A DNA stretch of 64,000 bases from Peptostreptococcaceae bacterium (GTDB lineage Bacteria; Bacillota; Clostridia; Peptostreptococcales; Peptostreptococcaceae), in NCBI GenBank assembly GCA_902363255.1, contig CABIZO010000001.1, positions 682,001 to 746,000 of the forward strand. Reading direction: 5' to 3'. Both the position numbers and the translations under genes were made by a program. A model generated the notes under the pieces. It saw only the letters and a list, made by a program, of their open reading frames with translations. It searched no databases and had not been told where the DNA came from. Below, piece after piece: positions 34,691 through 42,953 of the stretch (positions are counted from its first letter, which is position 1; each line of letters opens with the position of its first letter).

Positions 34691-35530
34691 TTGAGGGAAA
34701 TTAATTCAAAAGTAATAACTAAGGAAGTTAAGAAACTTTGTATTGAGGGAAATATATTTCTCGGAGATGATGTAATAAAATCTTTTGAGAAGAATTTAGA
34801 AAAAGAAGAAAGTGATTTAGGAAGAGATATATTAAGTATTTTAATAGAAAATGCTCAAATTGCTAAAGAAACTCATATACCCCTTTGTCAAGATACAGGA
34901 ATGGCAGTATTCTTTGTGGAGGTTGGCCAGGAAGTTATGATTAAGGGAGATACTTTAACAGATGCTATAAACAAAGGGGTGAGTGAGGGATATACAGAAG
35001 GATATCTTAGAAAATCTGTAGTAAGTCCTATTACTAGAATAAATACAAATGACAATACTCCTGCAATAATTCATTATGAGATGGTTAAAGGAGACAAAAT
35101 AAAAATTCAATATGCTCCTAAAGGTTTTGGTAGTGAAAATATGAGCCAGCTAAAGATGCTAAAGCCTTCTGATGGCATAGAGGGAGTGAAAAATTTTATT
35201 GTGAAAACTGTAAGTGAAGCTGGTCCTAACCCATGTCCTCCAATAGTAGTGGGAGTAGGTATTGGTGGAACAGTAGATAAATGTGCTCAAATTGCAAAAA
35301 AAGCTTTATTTAGAGATATTGGTGAGCATAATGAAGATGATATGATAGCAGACTTAGAAAGAGAAATGATTGAAAAAATCAATGATTTAGGAATAGGTCC
35401 TCAAGGTCTGGGTGGAAATACTACAGCTCTTGCTGTAAATATTGAAACTTTCCCAACTCATATAGCAGGACTTCCTGTTGTAGTTAATATAAACTGTCAC
35501 TCTGCAAGACATAAGCAAGTGATTATATAG
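34691..35530 (+). CDS. fumA: Fumarate hydratase class I, alpha subunit
   Basis: About 279 residues from a TTG at 34691, nine bases after GGGGAGG; an open frame upstream would include that RBS. Family motifs: THIPLCQDTGMAVFFVEVG with a cluster Cys, SEAGPNPCPPIVVGVGIGGT and GPQGLGGNTTALAV. The Cys residues hold the oxygen-sensitive [4Fe-4S] cluster of class I fumarases. With the beta subunit it interconverts fumarate and malate in the cytoplasm. It is the first gene of a fumarase-malic enzyme group. Confidence 0.92.
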   Translation: MREINSKVITKEVKKLCIEGNIFLGDDVIKSFEKNLEKEESDLGRDILSILIENAQIAKETHIPLCQDTGMAVFFVEVGQEVMIKGDTLTDAINKGVSEGYTEGYLRKSVVSPITRINTNDNTPAIIHYEMVKGDKIKIQYAPKGFGSENMSQLKMLKPSDGIEGVKNFIVKTVSEAGPNPCPPIVVGVGIGGTVDKCAQIAKKALFRDIGEHNEDDMIADLEREMIEKINDLGIGPQGLGGNTTALAVNIETFPTHIAGLPVVVNINCHSARHKQVII

Positions 35531-35539
35531 GAGGGGAAT

Positions 35540-36094
35540 ATGATAGATATAAAATCGCCTTTTAAAAATGGAGATATAGAAAAATTAGTATGTGGAGATA
35601 TAATTAAACTTAGTGGTGTTATTTATACTGGAAGAGATGCAGCCCACAAAAGAATGATCAATGCCATAAATAATAAAGAAGAATTACCTTTCGATGTGAA
35701 TGGATCTGGGATTTATTATGTAGGTCCATCTCCTAGTAAAGAGGGTCAAATAATTGGTTCAGCAGGTCCAACTACAAGTTATAGAATGGATGATTTAACA
35801 GTGCCACTATTAGAACGAGGACTAAAAGTGATGATTGGTAAGGGAAAAAGAAGTGAAGAAGTAATAAATTCTATGATAAAAAATAAGGCTGTATATTTGG
35901 CAGCTATTGGTGGAGCTGGTGCATATATTTCTCATGCTATAAAAAAATGCGAAATAATAGCATACGAAGATTTAGGACCAGAGGCAGTGAGAAGACTTGA
36001 AGTAGAAGATTTACAATTAATTGTTGCTATAGATTGCTATGGTAACAATATATACGAAAAGGGAAGAGCGATGTTTACAAAAACATCAGAATAA
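35540..36094 (+). CDS. fumB: Fumarate hydratase class I, beta subunit
   Basis: 184 residues. Motifs: SGVIYTGRDAAHKRMI, GPSPSKEGQIIGSAGPTTS, KGKRSEEVI and AAIGGAGAYISHAIK. This is the C-terminal half of class I fumarase encoded separately, as usual in clostridia. RBS GGAGGGG. It follows the alpha subunit by nine bases; the two form the active enzyme. A similar pair serves L(+)-tartrate dehydratase, but the malic enzyme next door favours fumarase. Confidence 0.9.
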   Translation: MIDIKSPFKNGDIEKLVCGDIIKLSGVIYTGRDAAHKRMINAINNKEELPFDVNGSGIYYVGPSPSKEGQIIGSAGPTTSYRMDDLTVPLLERGLKVMIGKGKRSEEVINSMIKNKAVYLAAIGGAGAYISHAIKKCEIIAYEDLGPEAVRRLEVEDLQLIVAIDCYGNNIYEKGRAMFTKTSE

Positions 36095-36151
36095 ACTTAT
36101 AAAACTTTATCAAAATAAACTATAATCATAATTAAATAAAGGAGAAGTAGA

Positions 36152-37348
36152 ATGGGGAATAAAAATTTTGCACAATTAGCATTAGAAATGCATGAAAATC
36201 ATGGAGGAAAGGTAAGTATACAAAGCAAGGTAGAAGTAAAATGTAAAGATGACTTATCTACAGCATATACTCCAGGTGTGGCAGAACCTTGTTTAAAAAT
36301 AAAAGAAAATAAAGATGATGTTTATAAATATACTTGTAAAAGTAATATGGTAGCAGTAGTTAGTGATGGTACAGCCGTTTTAGGTCTTGGAAATATAGGA
36401 GCAGCAGCTTCGATTCCTGTTATGGAAGGAAAAGCTATATTATTTAAAGAGTTTGGAGGAGTAGATGCTTTTCCTATTTGTATAGACACTATGGATATTG
36501 ATGATATTGTAAAAACTGTTAAATTATTAGAACCAGTTTTCGGAGGAATTAATTTAGAAGATATAAATTCTCCTAGATGTATAGAAATAGAAAATAGATT
36601 AAAAGAAGAATTAGATATACCAGTATTCCACGATGACCAACATGGTACAGCTATAATAGTTTCTGCCGGAATTTTAAATGCAGCAAAATTGGCAGGGAAG
36701 AAAATAGAGGATTTGGAAATTGTTATAAATGGTGCAGGTTCTGCAGGAATGGCAATTGCTAAAATGTTACTTAATTTAAATGTAAAAAATATAGTATTAT
36801 GCGATATAAATGGTGCGATTCATGAAAATTCTAAAGATATTAATTGGGCACAAAAAGAAATGTTAAAAGTAACTAATAAAGACAATGAAGTAGGAACTTT
36901 GGTAGATATTATAAAAAATAAGGATGTATTTATAGGAGTTTCAGCACCTAAAATGGTTACAAAAGAAATGGTAGCAACTATGGCCGAGAAACCAATAGTA
37001 TTTGCTATGGCAAATCCAACTCCAGAAATATACCCAGACGAAGCTAAAGAAGGTGGAGCATTTATAGTTGGAACAGGGCGTTCGGATTTCCCTAACCAAG
37101 TTAATAATGTGCTTGCTTTCCCAGGAATTTTCAGAGGAGCTTTAGATGTTAGAGCAAGAGAGATAAACGAAGAAATGAAGGTTGCAGCAGCTTATGCTAT
37201 AGCAAATGTTGTTAGTGATGATGAGCTAGCACCAGACTATGTACTTCCAGATGCTTTCAATAAAAATGTAGTAGAAAATGTGGCAAAAGCAGTAAGAGAA
37301 GCAGCTATAAAAACGGGTGTTGCAAGAATTGATATAGAGTTAGTATAG
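36152..37348 (+). CDS. NAD-dependent malic enzyme (oxaloacetate-decarboxylating)
   Basis: 398 residues, the short bacterial form. Motifs: STAYTPGVAEPCLKI with the catalytic Tyr, SDGTAVLGLGNIGAAASIPVMEGKA with the catalytic Lys, FHDDQHGTAI with metal-binding Asp, the NAD site INGAGSAGMAIAKML and FAMANPTPEIYPDEA. It oxidatively decarboxylates malate to pyruvate and CO2. Lying 57 bases after fumarase, it completes fumarate-to-pyruvate conversion. RBS AAGGAG. Confidence 0.94.
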   Translation: MGNKNFAQLALEMHENHGGKVSIQSKVEVKCKDDLSTAYTPGVAEPCLKIKENKDDVYKYTCKSNMVAVVSDGTAVLGLGNIGAAASIPVMEGKAILFKEFGGVDAFPICIDTMDIDDIVKTVKLLEPVFGGINLEDINSPRCIEIENRLKEELDIPVFHDDQHGTAIIVSAGILNAAKLAGKKIEDLEIVINGAGSAGMAIAKMLLNLNVKNIVLCDINGAIHENSKDINWAQKEMLKVTNKDNEVGTLVDIIKNKDVFIGVSAPKMVTKEMVATMAEKPIVFAMANPTPEIYPDEAKEGGAFIVGTGRSDFPNQVNNVLAFPGIFRGALDVRAREINEEMKVAAAYAIANVVSDDELAPDYVLPDAFNKNVVENVAKAVREAAIKTGVARIDIELV

Positions 37349-37420
37349 TTATAAAAATATTTTGATTTGAAAAATATAAATTTAAGGACTACAATTAAAG
37401 TAAATTAAATTAAAAAAGTT

Positions 37421-37505
37421 TTACCTAGGGGTGCCCAAAAGGCTGAGAGATGGAAACATTAACCCTTATACCTGATCTGGATAATACCAGCGTAGGAAAG
37501 AGTAG
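37421..37505 (+). promoter_or_regulatory. TPP (THI-box) riboswitch
   Basis: The conserved elements are all present: TTACCTAGGGGTGCC, GGCTGAGAGATGG, AACCCTTATACCTGATCTGG and ATAATACCAGCGTAGGAAAG. It precedes the thi operon and binds thiamine pyrophosphate, switching off thi expression when TPP is plentiful. The 5' strand TTTACCTAGGGG resembles the terminator's own TTTACCTACGGG, as expected if P1 and terminator compete. Confidence 0.96.
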
Positions 37506-37536
37506 AGTGTTATATAATAAGATATGTGATTACTAC

Positions 37537-37566
37537 AAGCTTTACCTACGGGTAAGGCTTTTTTTG
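37537..37566 (+). terminator. Riboswitch-controlled terminator
   Basis: AAGCTTTACC-TACG-GGTAAGGCTT followed by T's, between the aptamer and thiS. It is the expression platform for TPP-dependent attenuation. Confidence 0.88.
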
Positions 37567-37608
37567 TAAGGAAATTTAATAAAATACCATAAGAATGGAG
37601 GTGAAAAG

Positions 37609-37803
37609 ATGAAGGTAAATGGAAAAGAGGTACAATTCAAAAATAATAAAACTGTAATAGATTTACTAAATGACTACAACTTGAATAAAGATAGAGTTGT
37701 TGTAGAGATAAATTTAGAAATAGTAGAAAATGAAAAATATGAAACTTACATATTAAAAGAACATGATGCAATAGAAATTATTAGTTTTATTGGTGGTGGT
37801 TGA
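37609..37803 (+). CDS. thiS: Sulfur carrier protein ThiS
   Basis: 64 residues with the ubiquitin-like fold pattern (MKVNGKEVQFK, LLNDYNLNKDRVVVEIN, IEIISFIGGG) and the C-terminal Gly-Gly needed for adenylylation and thiocarboxylate formation. It carries sulfur to ThiG for thiazole synthesis. The Gly codons at its end (GGTGGTGG) also act as the RBS of thiF. RBS GGAGGTG before the ATG. Confidence 0.93.
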   Translation: MKVNGKEVQFKNNKTVIDLLNDYNLNKDRVVVEINLEIVENEKYETYILKEHDAIEIISFIGGG

Positions 37804-37804
37804 T

Positions 37805-38602
37805 TTGAAAATATTTGTTAATGAAATAGAAAAAGAAGTTGAAGATAATATAAGTGTTTTTAAAATAAAGGATATTTTCAATAGATGCAGTGATGTTGTA
37901 GTTGTGAATGGATTTCCTATTAAAGAAGATAAAATATTAAAAGAAAATGACAAAGTAACTTTGATAGAAAAGGGAAAGAAACCTTCTATGAATGAACTAG
38001 AAAGTCTTATGATTGCAAGACATACACCAAAAGTACACGAAAAATTAAAAAGGGGAAGGGTAGCTATTTTAGGCTTAGGTGGATTAGGCTCTAATATAGC
38101 TATATCTTTATCCAGAATAGGTGTAGGTAAATTGATTTTAGTGGATTATGATGTTGTAGAGCCTTCCAATTTAAATAGACAACAATATTTTATTGATGAC
38201 ATAGGAAAATATAAAACAGAAGTAATGAAAGAATATATTGATAAAATTAATCCTTTTATAGAAAGTGAAATACTTAATGCTTATATTACAAAAGAAAATA
38301 TGAACTTATTAGATGAAGTAGATATAGTAATTGAAGCTTTTGACGATCCAGTTTGCAAAGCAGAAATAAGTAACTTTATTTTACTTCATATGAGAGATAA
38401 ATATTTAATAGCATCTTCTGGTATGGCAGGATATTATGATTCGAATATTATTACAACTAAGAAAATAAGAGAAAAGTTCTATATATGTGGTGATTTTGTA
38501 AATGAAGCAAAAGAAGGTGAGGGGTTAATGGCACCTCGTGTGGCTATTTGTGCAAATCACATGGCCAATTTGGCAAGTAAAATACTTATAGATTATATCT
38601 AG
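37805..38602 (+). CDS. thiF: ThiF adenylyltransferase with an N-terminal ThiS-like domain
   Basis: About 265 residues from a TTG at 37805, one base after the thiS stop. Residues about 1-65 form a ThiS-like domain (KIFVNEIEKEVEDNIS, VVVVNGFPIKEDKILKENDKVTLIEKG) that lacks the terminal GG, so it is not itself a sulfur carrier. The E1-like domain follows: GLGGLGSNIAISLSRIG nucleotide site, DYDVVEPSNLNRQQY and DIVIEAFDDP. It activates ThiS with ATP. This fused form is common in clostridia. Confidence 0.92.
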   Translation: MKIFVNEIEKEVEDNISVFKIKDIFNRCSDVVVVNGFPIKEDKILKENDKVTLIEKGKKPSMNELESLMIARHTPKVHEKLKRGRVAILGLGGLGSNIAISLSRIGVGKLILVDYDVVEPSNLNRQQYFIDDIGKYKTEVMKEYIDKINPFIESEILNAYITKENMNLLDEVDIVIEAFDDPVCKAEISNFILLHMRDKYLIASSGMAGYYDSNIITTKKIREKFYICGDFVNEAKEGEGLMAPRVAICANHMANLASKILIDYI

Positions 38603-38614
38603 GGGGACAAATTA

Positions 38615-39385
38615 ATGGATAAATTAATATTAGGTGGACATGAATTTAGCAGTAGACTTCTAATTGGTACAGGAAAGTATGGATCTAATGAAATACTTCC
38701 GAAAGTTATAGAAGAAAGTGGTAGTGAGATTATTACTATGGCACTTAGAAGAGTTGATTTAGATAATACTAATGAAAATATTCTTACATATATACCAAAA
38801 GATATGACTATTCTTCCAAATACATCGGGAGCAACAACAGCTGAAGAAGCAGTAAGAATAGCAAGAATATCTCGTAGAATGGGATGTGGAGATTTTATAA
38901 AAATAGAAGTAATATCAGATACGAGATATTTATTACCAGATAACGAAGAAACAATAAAAGCAACTAAAATTCTTGCTGATGAAGGGTTTGTAGTACTTCC
39001 TTATATGAGTCCTGATTTATATGCAGGAAGGAGATTGATAGAAGCTGGAGCAGCAGCAGTTATGCCATTGGGAGCACCAATTGGTTCTAATAGGGGTCTT
39101 AAAATGAAAGAAATGATAAAAATAATGATAGAAGAATTGGATATTCCTATTATTGTTGATGCAGGAATAGGAAAGCCATCTCAAGCAATGGAAGCTATGG
39201 AAATGGGTGCAGCAGCAGTTTTAGTAAATACGGCTATATCATCAGCAGGTAATCCGGTAGCTATGGGTAAAGCATTTAAATTGGCAGTAGAAGGTGGACG
39301 CTCAGCATTTCTTGCAAAAACTGGAGCAGTTTCAGAGTTTGCTAATGCATCATCTCCTCTTACTGGTTTTTTGGGGCAGTTATAG
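38615..39385 (+). CDS. thiG: Thiazole synthase
   Basis: 256 residues. TIM-barrel motifs: FSSRLLIGTGKYGSNE, MALRRVD, LPNTSGATTAEEAVRIA, the catalytic Lys in FIKIEVI, VMPLGAPIGSNRG, DAGIGKPSQAMEAMEMGAAAVLVNTAI. It condenses dehydroglycine, deoxyxylulose phosphate and ThiS-carried sulfur to the thiazole phosphate. It follows thiF by 12 bases. Confidence 0.96.
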   Translation: MDKLILGGHEFSSRLLIGTGKYGSNEILPKVIEESGSEIITMALRRVDLDNTNENILTYIPKDMTILPNTSGATTAEEAVRIARISRRMGCGDFIKIEVISDTRYLLPDNEETIKATKILADEGFVVLPYMSPDLYAGRRLIEAGAAAVMPLGAPIGSNRGLKMKEMIKIMIEELDIPIIVDAGIGKPSQAMEAMEMGAAAVLVNTAISSAGNPVAMGKAFKLAVEGGRSAFLAKTGAVSEFANASSPLTGFLGQL

Positions 39386-39397
39386 GAGGGAAATAAA

Positions 39398-40501
39398 ATG
39401 AGTTTTTATGAGGTAATCGAAAAATATAAGAACTTTGATTTTGATGGATATTTTGAAAGTGTAAGTGATATTGATGTGCTTAGAAGTTTATCAAAAGATA
39501 AGTTAAATCATGAAGACATACTTAATTTGCTTTCACCTACAGCAAGAAAACACCTAGAAGTTATGGCTCGAAAAGCTAGTAAATTAGCTTTGCAATACTG
39601 TGGAAAAACTACCACTTTATACACTCCTATTTATATTGCGAACTACTGTGAAAATCACTGTGTTTATTGTGGATATAATTGTCACAGCGGAATAAAAAGA
39701 AAGAAATTATCATTGGAAGAAGTAAAAAAAGAAGGAGACTGTGTTGCCGCTAAAGGTTTTAAACATATTATTGTTTTAACTGGAGAAAGTGAGTCAAAGT
39801 CAAGTGTGGAATATATAGGCGAAGCAGTGGGAATTTTAGCAAAAAAATTTCCATCAATAGCAATAGAAGTTTACCCTATGGAAGTAGAAGGATATACACA
39901 TCTAGTTTATAAGGGCGCCGATTCACTAACTATATATCAAGAAACTTACGATGAAGAAGTTTATAAAAAAGTACATATAAAAGGACCAAAAGCTAATTAT
40001 AGATTTAGATTGGATGCACCAGAAAGAGGGGCAATAGCTGGAATGAAATCTTTATCAATAGGTGCATTACTTGGACTTAGTGATTTTAGAAAAGATGCAT
40101 TTTTCTCAATACTACATGGCGAATATTTAAAAACAAAATATCCTCATATAGAATTAGCCTATTCTGCTCCTAGAATCAGACCTTTTAATGGTAGCTTCAA
40201 TGATATAGTAGAGGTGGATGACGCTTCAGAATTTCAAGTTTTAACTGTTATGAGGTTATTTGATCCTCATGCAGCCTTAAATGTTTCAAGCAGAGAAACT
40301 TTAGATATGAGAAAGCACTTAATGCCTCTTGGTGTTACAAAATTAAGTGCATCAGTATCAACAGATGTTGGGGGACATTCTCAGGGAGAAGAAAATACTG
40401 CACAATTTAAAACAAATGATGATAATAGTATAGAAGAAGTAGCTTATATGTTAAAATCTATTGGATATCAATATGTATTTAAAGATTGGATGAGATTTTA
40501 A
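39398..40501 (+). CDS. thiH: 2-iminoacetate synthase (tyrosine lyase)
   Basis: 367 residues. Radical SAM motif CENHCVYCGY (C-x3-C-x2-C) at about residues 86-95. Other family motifs: GFKHIIVLTGES, YQETYDEEVYKKVH, GPKANYRFRLDAPERG, STDVGGHSQGEENTAQF. It cleaves tyrosine to dehydroglycine and p-cresol, anaerobically supplying ThiG; aerobic bacteria use ThiO instead. Its stop overlaps the tenI start. Confidence 0.96.
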   Translation: MSFYEVIEKYKNFDFDGYFESVSDIDVLRSLSKDKLNHEDILNLLSPTARKHLEVMARKASKLALQYCGKTTTLYTPIYIANYCENHCVYCGYNCHSGIKRKKLSLEEVKKEGDCVAAKGFKHIIVLTGESESKSSVEYIGEAVGILAKKFPSIAIEVYPMEVEGYTHLVYKGADSLTIYQETYDEEVYKKVHIKGPKANYRFRLDAPERGAIAGMKSLSIGALLGLSDFRKDAFFSILHGEYLKTKYPHIELAYSAPRIRPFNGSFNDIVEVDDASEFQVLTVMRLFDPHAALNVSSRETLDMRKHLMPLGVTKLSASVSTDVGGHSQGEENTAQFKTNDDNSIEEVAYMLKSIGYQYVFKDWMRF

Positions 40502-41118
40502 TGTATTTAATAACTAACAGACACCTCTGTGATGAAAATCATTATTTACAAGTTATTGACGATGCTATAAATAGTGGAGTAAAAAATATTATTTTAAGAG
40601 AAAAAGATATGAGTGATGATGAATTAACTGATTTATATTATAAAATTGTAGATAAAACAAATTATCTAGATAACAAATTTAATTTAATTATTAATAGTAA
40701 TTTAAATTTATATAAGAAACTAAAATTCAGTGGAATTCATTTACCTTTTGAGAAATTCAAACAACTGTTTAATGATGGATTTAATTTTGAAGAAAATAAA
40801 ATTTTAGGATTATCTCTTCACAGTACAATGGAGATTATTTATTTAGAAAGAATAATAAAGGATAATAATATAAAAGTTGACTATATAACTTTATCTCACA
40901 TATATGAGACAAAGTGTAAAGAGAACTTAAAACCTAAGGGGACTAATCTTTTAAAAGAAGGAAAGAAGATTACTAATGTTTCAATTGTGGCGCTCGGAGG
41001 CATATTGCCTTCTAATGCTAGAGAAGTTCTAAAATATGCCGATGATTTTGCTATTATGAGCACATTGTTTACATGTGAGAATGTGAAGTTAAAGATTCAA
41101 GAATATACAAGTATATAA
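40501..41118 (+). CDS. tenI: TenI-like thiazole tautomerase (ThiE superfamily)
   Basis: 205 residues from the ATG at 40501, which overlaps the thiH stop (TAATG). The barrel motifs are NIILREKDM, FSGIHLPFEKF, LGLSLHSTMEI and VALGGILPSNA. The loop SHIYETKCKENLKPKGTNLL resembles Bacillus TenI (GHVFETDCKKGLEGRG) with its catalytic His. The ThiE signature for Mg-pyrophosphate binding (ND...DGVHLGQ.D) is absent. It therefore more likely aromatises the ThiG product than joins HMP-PP and thiazole phosphate. Automated annotation would call it ThiE. Confidence 0.72.
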   Translation: MYLITNRHLCDENHYLQVIDDAINSGVKNIILREKDMSDDELTDLYYKIVDKTNYLDNKFNLIINSNLNLYKKLKFSGIHLPFEKFKQLFNDGFNFEENKILGLSLHSTMEIIYLERIIKDNNIKVDYITLSHIYETKCKENLKPKGTNLLKEGKKITNVSIVALGGILPSNAREVLKYADDFAIMSTLFTCENVKLKIQEYTSI

Positions 41119-41179
41119 ATAGTAGACTTATAGAAAAAAATGATATTTAACTAGGTTTCATAAATTATTTCTATATTAA

Positions 41180-41209
41180 TTTACCTAAATAAGACAAGTT
41201 TGTTATAAT
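41180..41209 (+). promoter_or_regulatory. Promoter of the rhodanese lipoprotein gene
   Basis: TTTACC (41180-41185), 18-base spacer, TATAAT (41204-41209), with the start codon 65 bases further on. Confidence 0.5.
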
Positions 41210-41274
41210 GATATAGATTTATAAGTTAAATTATAAAATATATTATAATAATGGATGTATCTGGAGGGAGAATC

Positions 41275-41988
41275 ATGAAATTAAACAAAAAATTTAAAGT
41301 TTTATCATTAGGGATGCTATTAGTTGTAACATTAAGCTCTGCAATAGGGTGTTCTTCAAAGGGAAGTGGAGAGGCGTACAATGAGATAGACTCAGCTAAA
41401 ACAATAGAGCTAGTAAATGAAACTAAAAAAACATTAGTGATAGATGTGAGAGATGCAGATGCATACGCAAAAGGACATTTAGCTAATGCAATAAATATAC
41501 CTTTTGATGAATTTGAGGGGAAAATAAGTGATTTAGAAGGTTATAAAGATCAAACAATAGTTTTAATCTGCAACACAGGAAACAAAAGTGGTAAAGCAGG
41601 AAAAATGTTAGCAGATAAAGGATTTACCAAAGTTTATAATGCAGAAGATGGAATGGAAGAATATGATTATGACACAGTTACATACACTAATGTGACTGGA
41701 AGCGAGTTTGAAAAATTAGCAGCTGAAAAAACAGATGCAGTTATATTAGATCTTAGAGATGCTAAAGATTTCGAAAAAAGTTCAGTAGAAAATGCAATAA
41801 ATATACCAATGGATGAATTTGAAGCACAAGCGAAAGAACAATTAAAAGACAAAGATCAAGAAATATTATTATACTGTAATACTGGAACAAGAACTTCTGA
41901 AGCATCACAAATATTGGAGAAAGATGGATACACTAATGTAATTAATTCAATAGATGGTGTAAAAGAATACGAATTTAATTTAAAATAA
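41275..41988 (+). CDS. Lipoprotein with two rhodanese domains
   Basis: 237 residues from the ATG at 41275, preceded by GGAGGGAG. Lipoprotein signal (LSSAIGC lipobox), then two rhodanese-like domains: the first with VIDVRDADAYAKGHLANAINIP and active-site loop ICNTGNKSG, the second with ILDLRDAKDFEKSSVENAINIP and loop YCNTGTRTS. Both loops keep the catalytic Cys, so both could carry persulfide. It sits on the outer face of the membrane. The substrate is unknown; it may handle sulfane sulfur. Separate from the thi operon by 156 bases and its own promoter. Confidence 0.9.
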   Translation: MKLNKKFKVLSLGMLLVVTLSSAIGCSSKGSGEAYNEIDSAKTIELVNETKKTLVIDVRDADAYAKGHLANAINIPFDEFEGKISDLEGYKDQTIVLICNTGNKSGKAGKMLADKGFTKVYNAEDGMEEYDYDTVTYTNVTGSEFEKLAAEKTDAVILDLRDAKDFEKSSVENAINIPMDEFEAQAKEQLKDKDQEILLYCNTGTRTSEASQILEKDGYTNVINSIDGVKEYEFNLK

Positions 41989-42000
41989 TATAAATGTTGG

Positions 42001-42033
42001 AAAAGACTAGGTTTGATAAACCTAGTCTTTTCT
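42001..42033 (+). terminator. Terminator of the rhodanese gene
   Basis: AAAAGACTAGGTTT-GATA-AACCTAGTCTTTT, a near-perfect long stem followed by T-rich sequence. Confidence 0.85.
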
Positions 42034-42137
42034 AATATTTATAAAATAAAGACAATTTAATTTTATAATAATTTAAAAGGATATTTATTTAATTTGTATA
42101 AATATACTTAGTATTACAAATTAAAGGAGCGAATCAA

Positions 42138-42659
42138 ATGAAAAAAAGCGGTATTTTTATGATAGTCATATCTATAGTATTTTTATTTTTTGTAAATGAA
42201 CATTATCGATACGATGGGTATAAAGATGTTGAAATACCAAATGTAGGAATAGCTAAAATACCAGAAAGTTGGTATTGTGGAAAAACAGAGGATGGATTAC
42301 TTTATTTTTCAAATATGCCTATAGAAAATGAAGGATGCAAAGTATATTTTATTCAACACTCTGTGCAAGACTATGCTTTGGATAAGACACAATCGGAATC
42401 AGGATACTTTTTAGATAATTATTATTTGGAAGATATACTTACCATGGAAAAAATATTTGTATCACCTTATGGTAATAGCAATGTTTACTCAAATGGTTCA
42501 CGTTACCAATCGTGTACTTTTTATTTAAACAGTATCAAAGTAGATAGTTACTATATAAATTTTGTAGGAAAAAATACTAGTAGTATATTTTTTATTGTAG
42601 ATGACTCCATTGATATTAAAACTATGGAAGATATGACAAGGTGGTTTAAAAAGTATTAA
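42138..42659 (+). CDS. Uncharacterised membrane-anchored protein
   Basis: 173 residues. A single N-terminal hydrophobic helix (KSGIFMIVISIVFLFFV, about 3-19) anchors an extracellular domain with VEIPNVGIAKIPESWYCG, CKVYFIQHSVQDY and a final HSIDIKTMEDMTRWF-like helix. The VGxxKIPxxW opening recalls small clostridial extracytoplasmic proteins of unknown function. It stands alone between two terminators. RBS AAAGGAGCG. Confidence 0.65.
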   Translation: MKKSGIFMIVISIVFLFFVNEHYRYDGYKDVEIPNVGIAKIPESWYCGKTEDGLLYFSNMPIENEGCKVYFIQHSVQDYALDKTQSESGYFLDNYYLEDILTMEKIFVSPYGNSNVYSNGSRYQSCTFYLNSIKVDSYYINFVGKNTSSIFFIVDDSIDIKTMEDMTRWFKKY

Positions 42660-42716
42660 TAAATGACCTTATTGAAATTTTTGAGAAAATGAGTTATTAT
42701 ATAGAATATTATGTAA

Positions 42717-42752
42717 AATAACCTATTAAAATATTTTAATAGGTTATTTTTT
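42717..42752 (+). terminator. Terminator after the membrane-anchored protein gene
   Basis: AATAACCTATTAAAATATTTTAATAGGTTATT, almost perfectly palindromic, then T's. Confidence 0.8.
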
Positions 42753-42761
42753 ACACAACAA

Positions 42762-42902
42762 ATGATTATGGGTTATATAGTTTATGGAAAATCTATGATT
42801 ACAGCCAATTTATATATCGTAATGAAGTTGTCTGAGGGGGAAAAGAGTTTGACCATAGAGGAGCTCTATAAAAGTAAAAATTTATATACTTGGCAACGGT
42901 AA
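42762..42902 (+). other. 46-codon open frame, small gene or remnant
   Basis: ATG at 42762 to TAA at 42900-42902. The translation includes VMKLSEGEKSLTIEELYKSK and NLYTWQR, which reads like real protein rather than AT-rich noise. No RBS precedes the first ATGs, and the frame begins inside the tail of the upstream terminator. It may be the C-terminal scrap of a lost gene or an unrecognised small protein. Confidence 0.3.
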
Positions 42903-42953
42903 CCTTTTAGTAAATGGGGTAAACTAAGATAGAAACATGAATTAGGAGGTATT

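Noticed and set aside
40486..41118. Calling the last thi gene ThiE.
   Set aside because: It lacks the ThiE Mg-pyrophosphate motif and has the TenI-type SHIYETKCKENLKPKG loop; its start is the ATG at 40501, not the upstream one.
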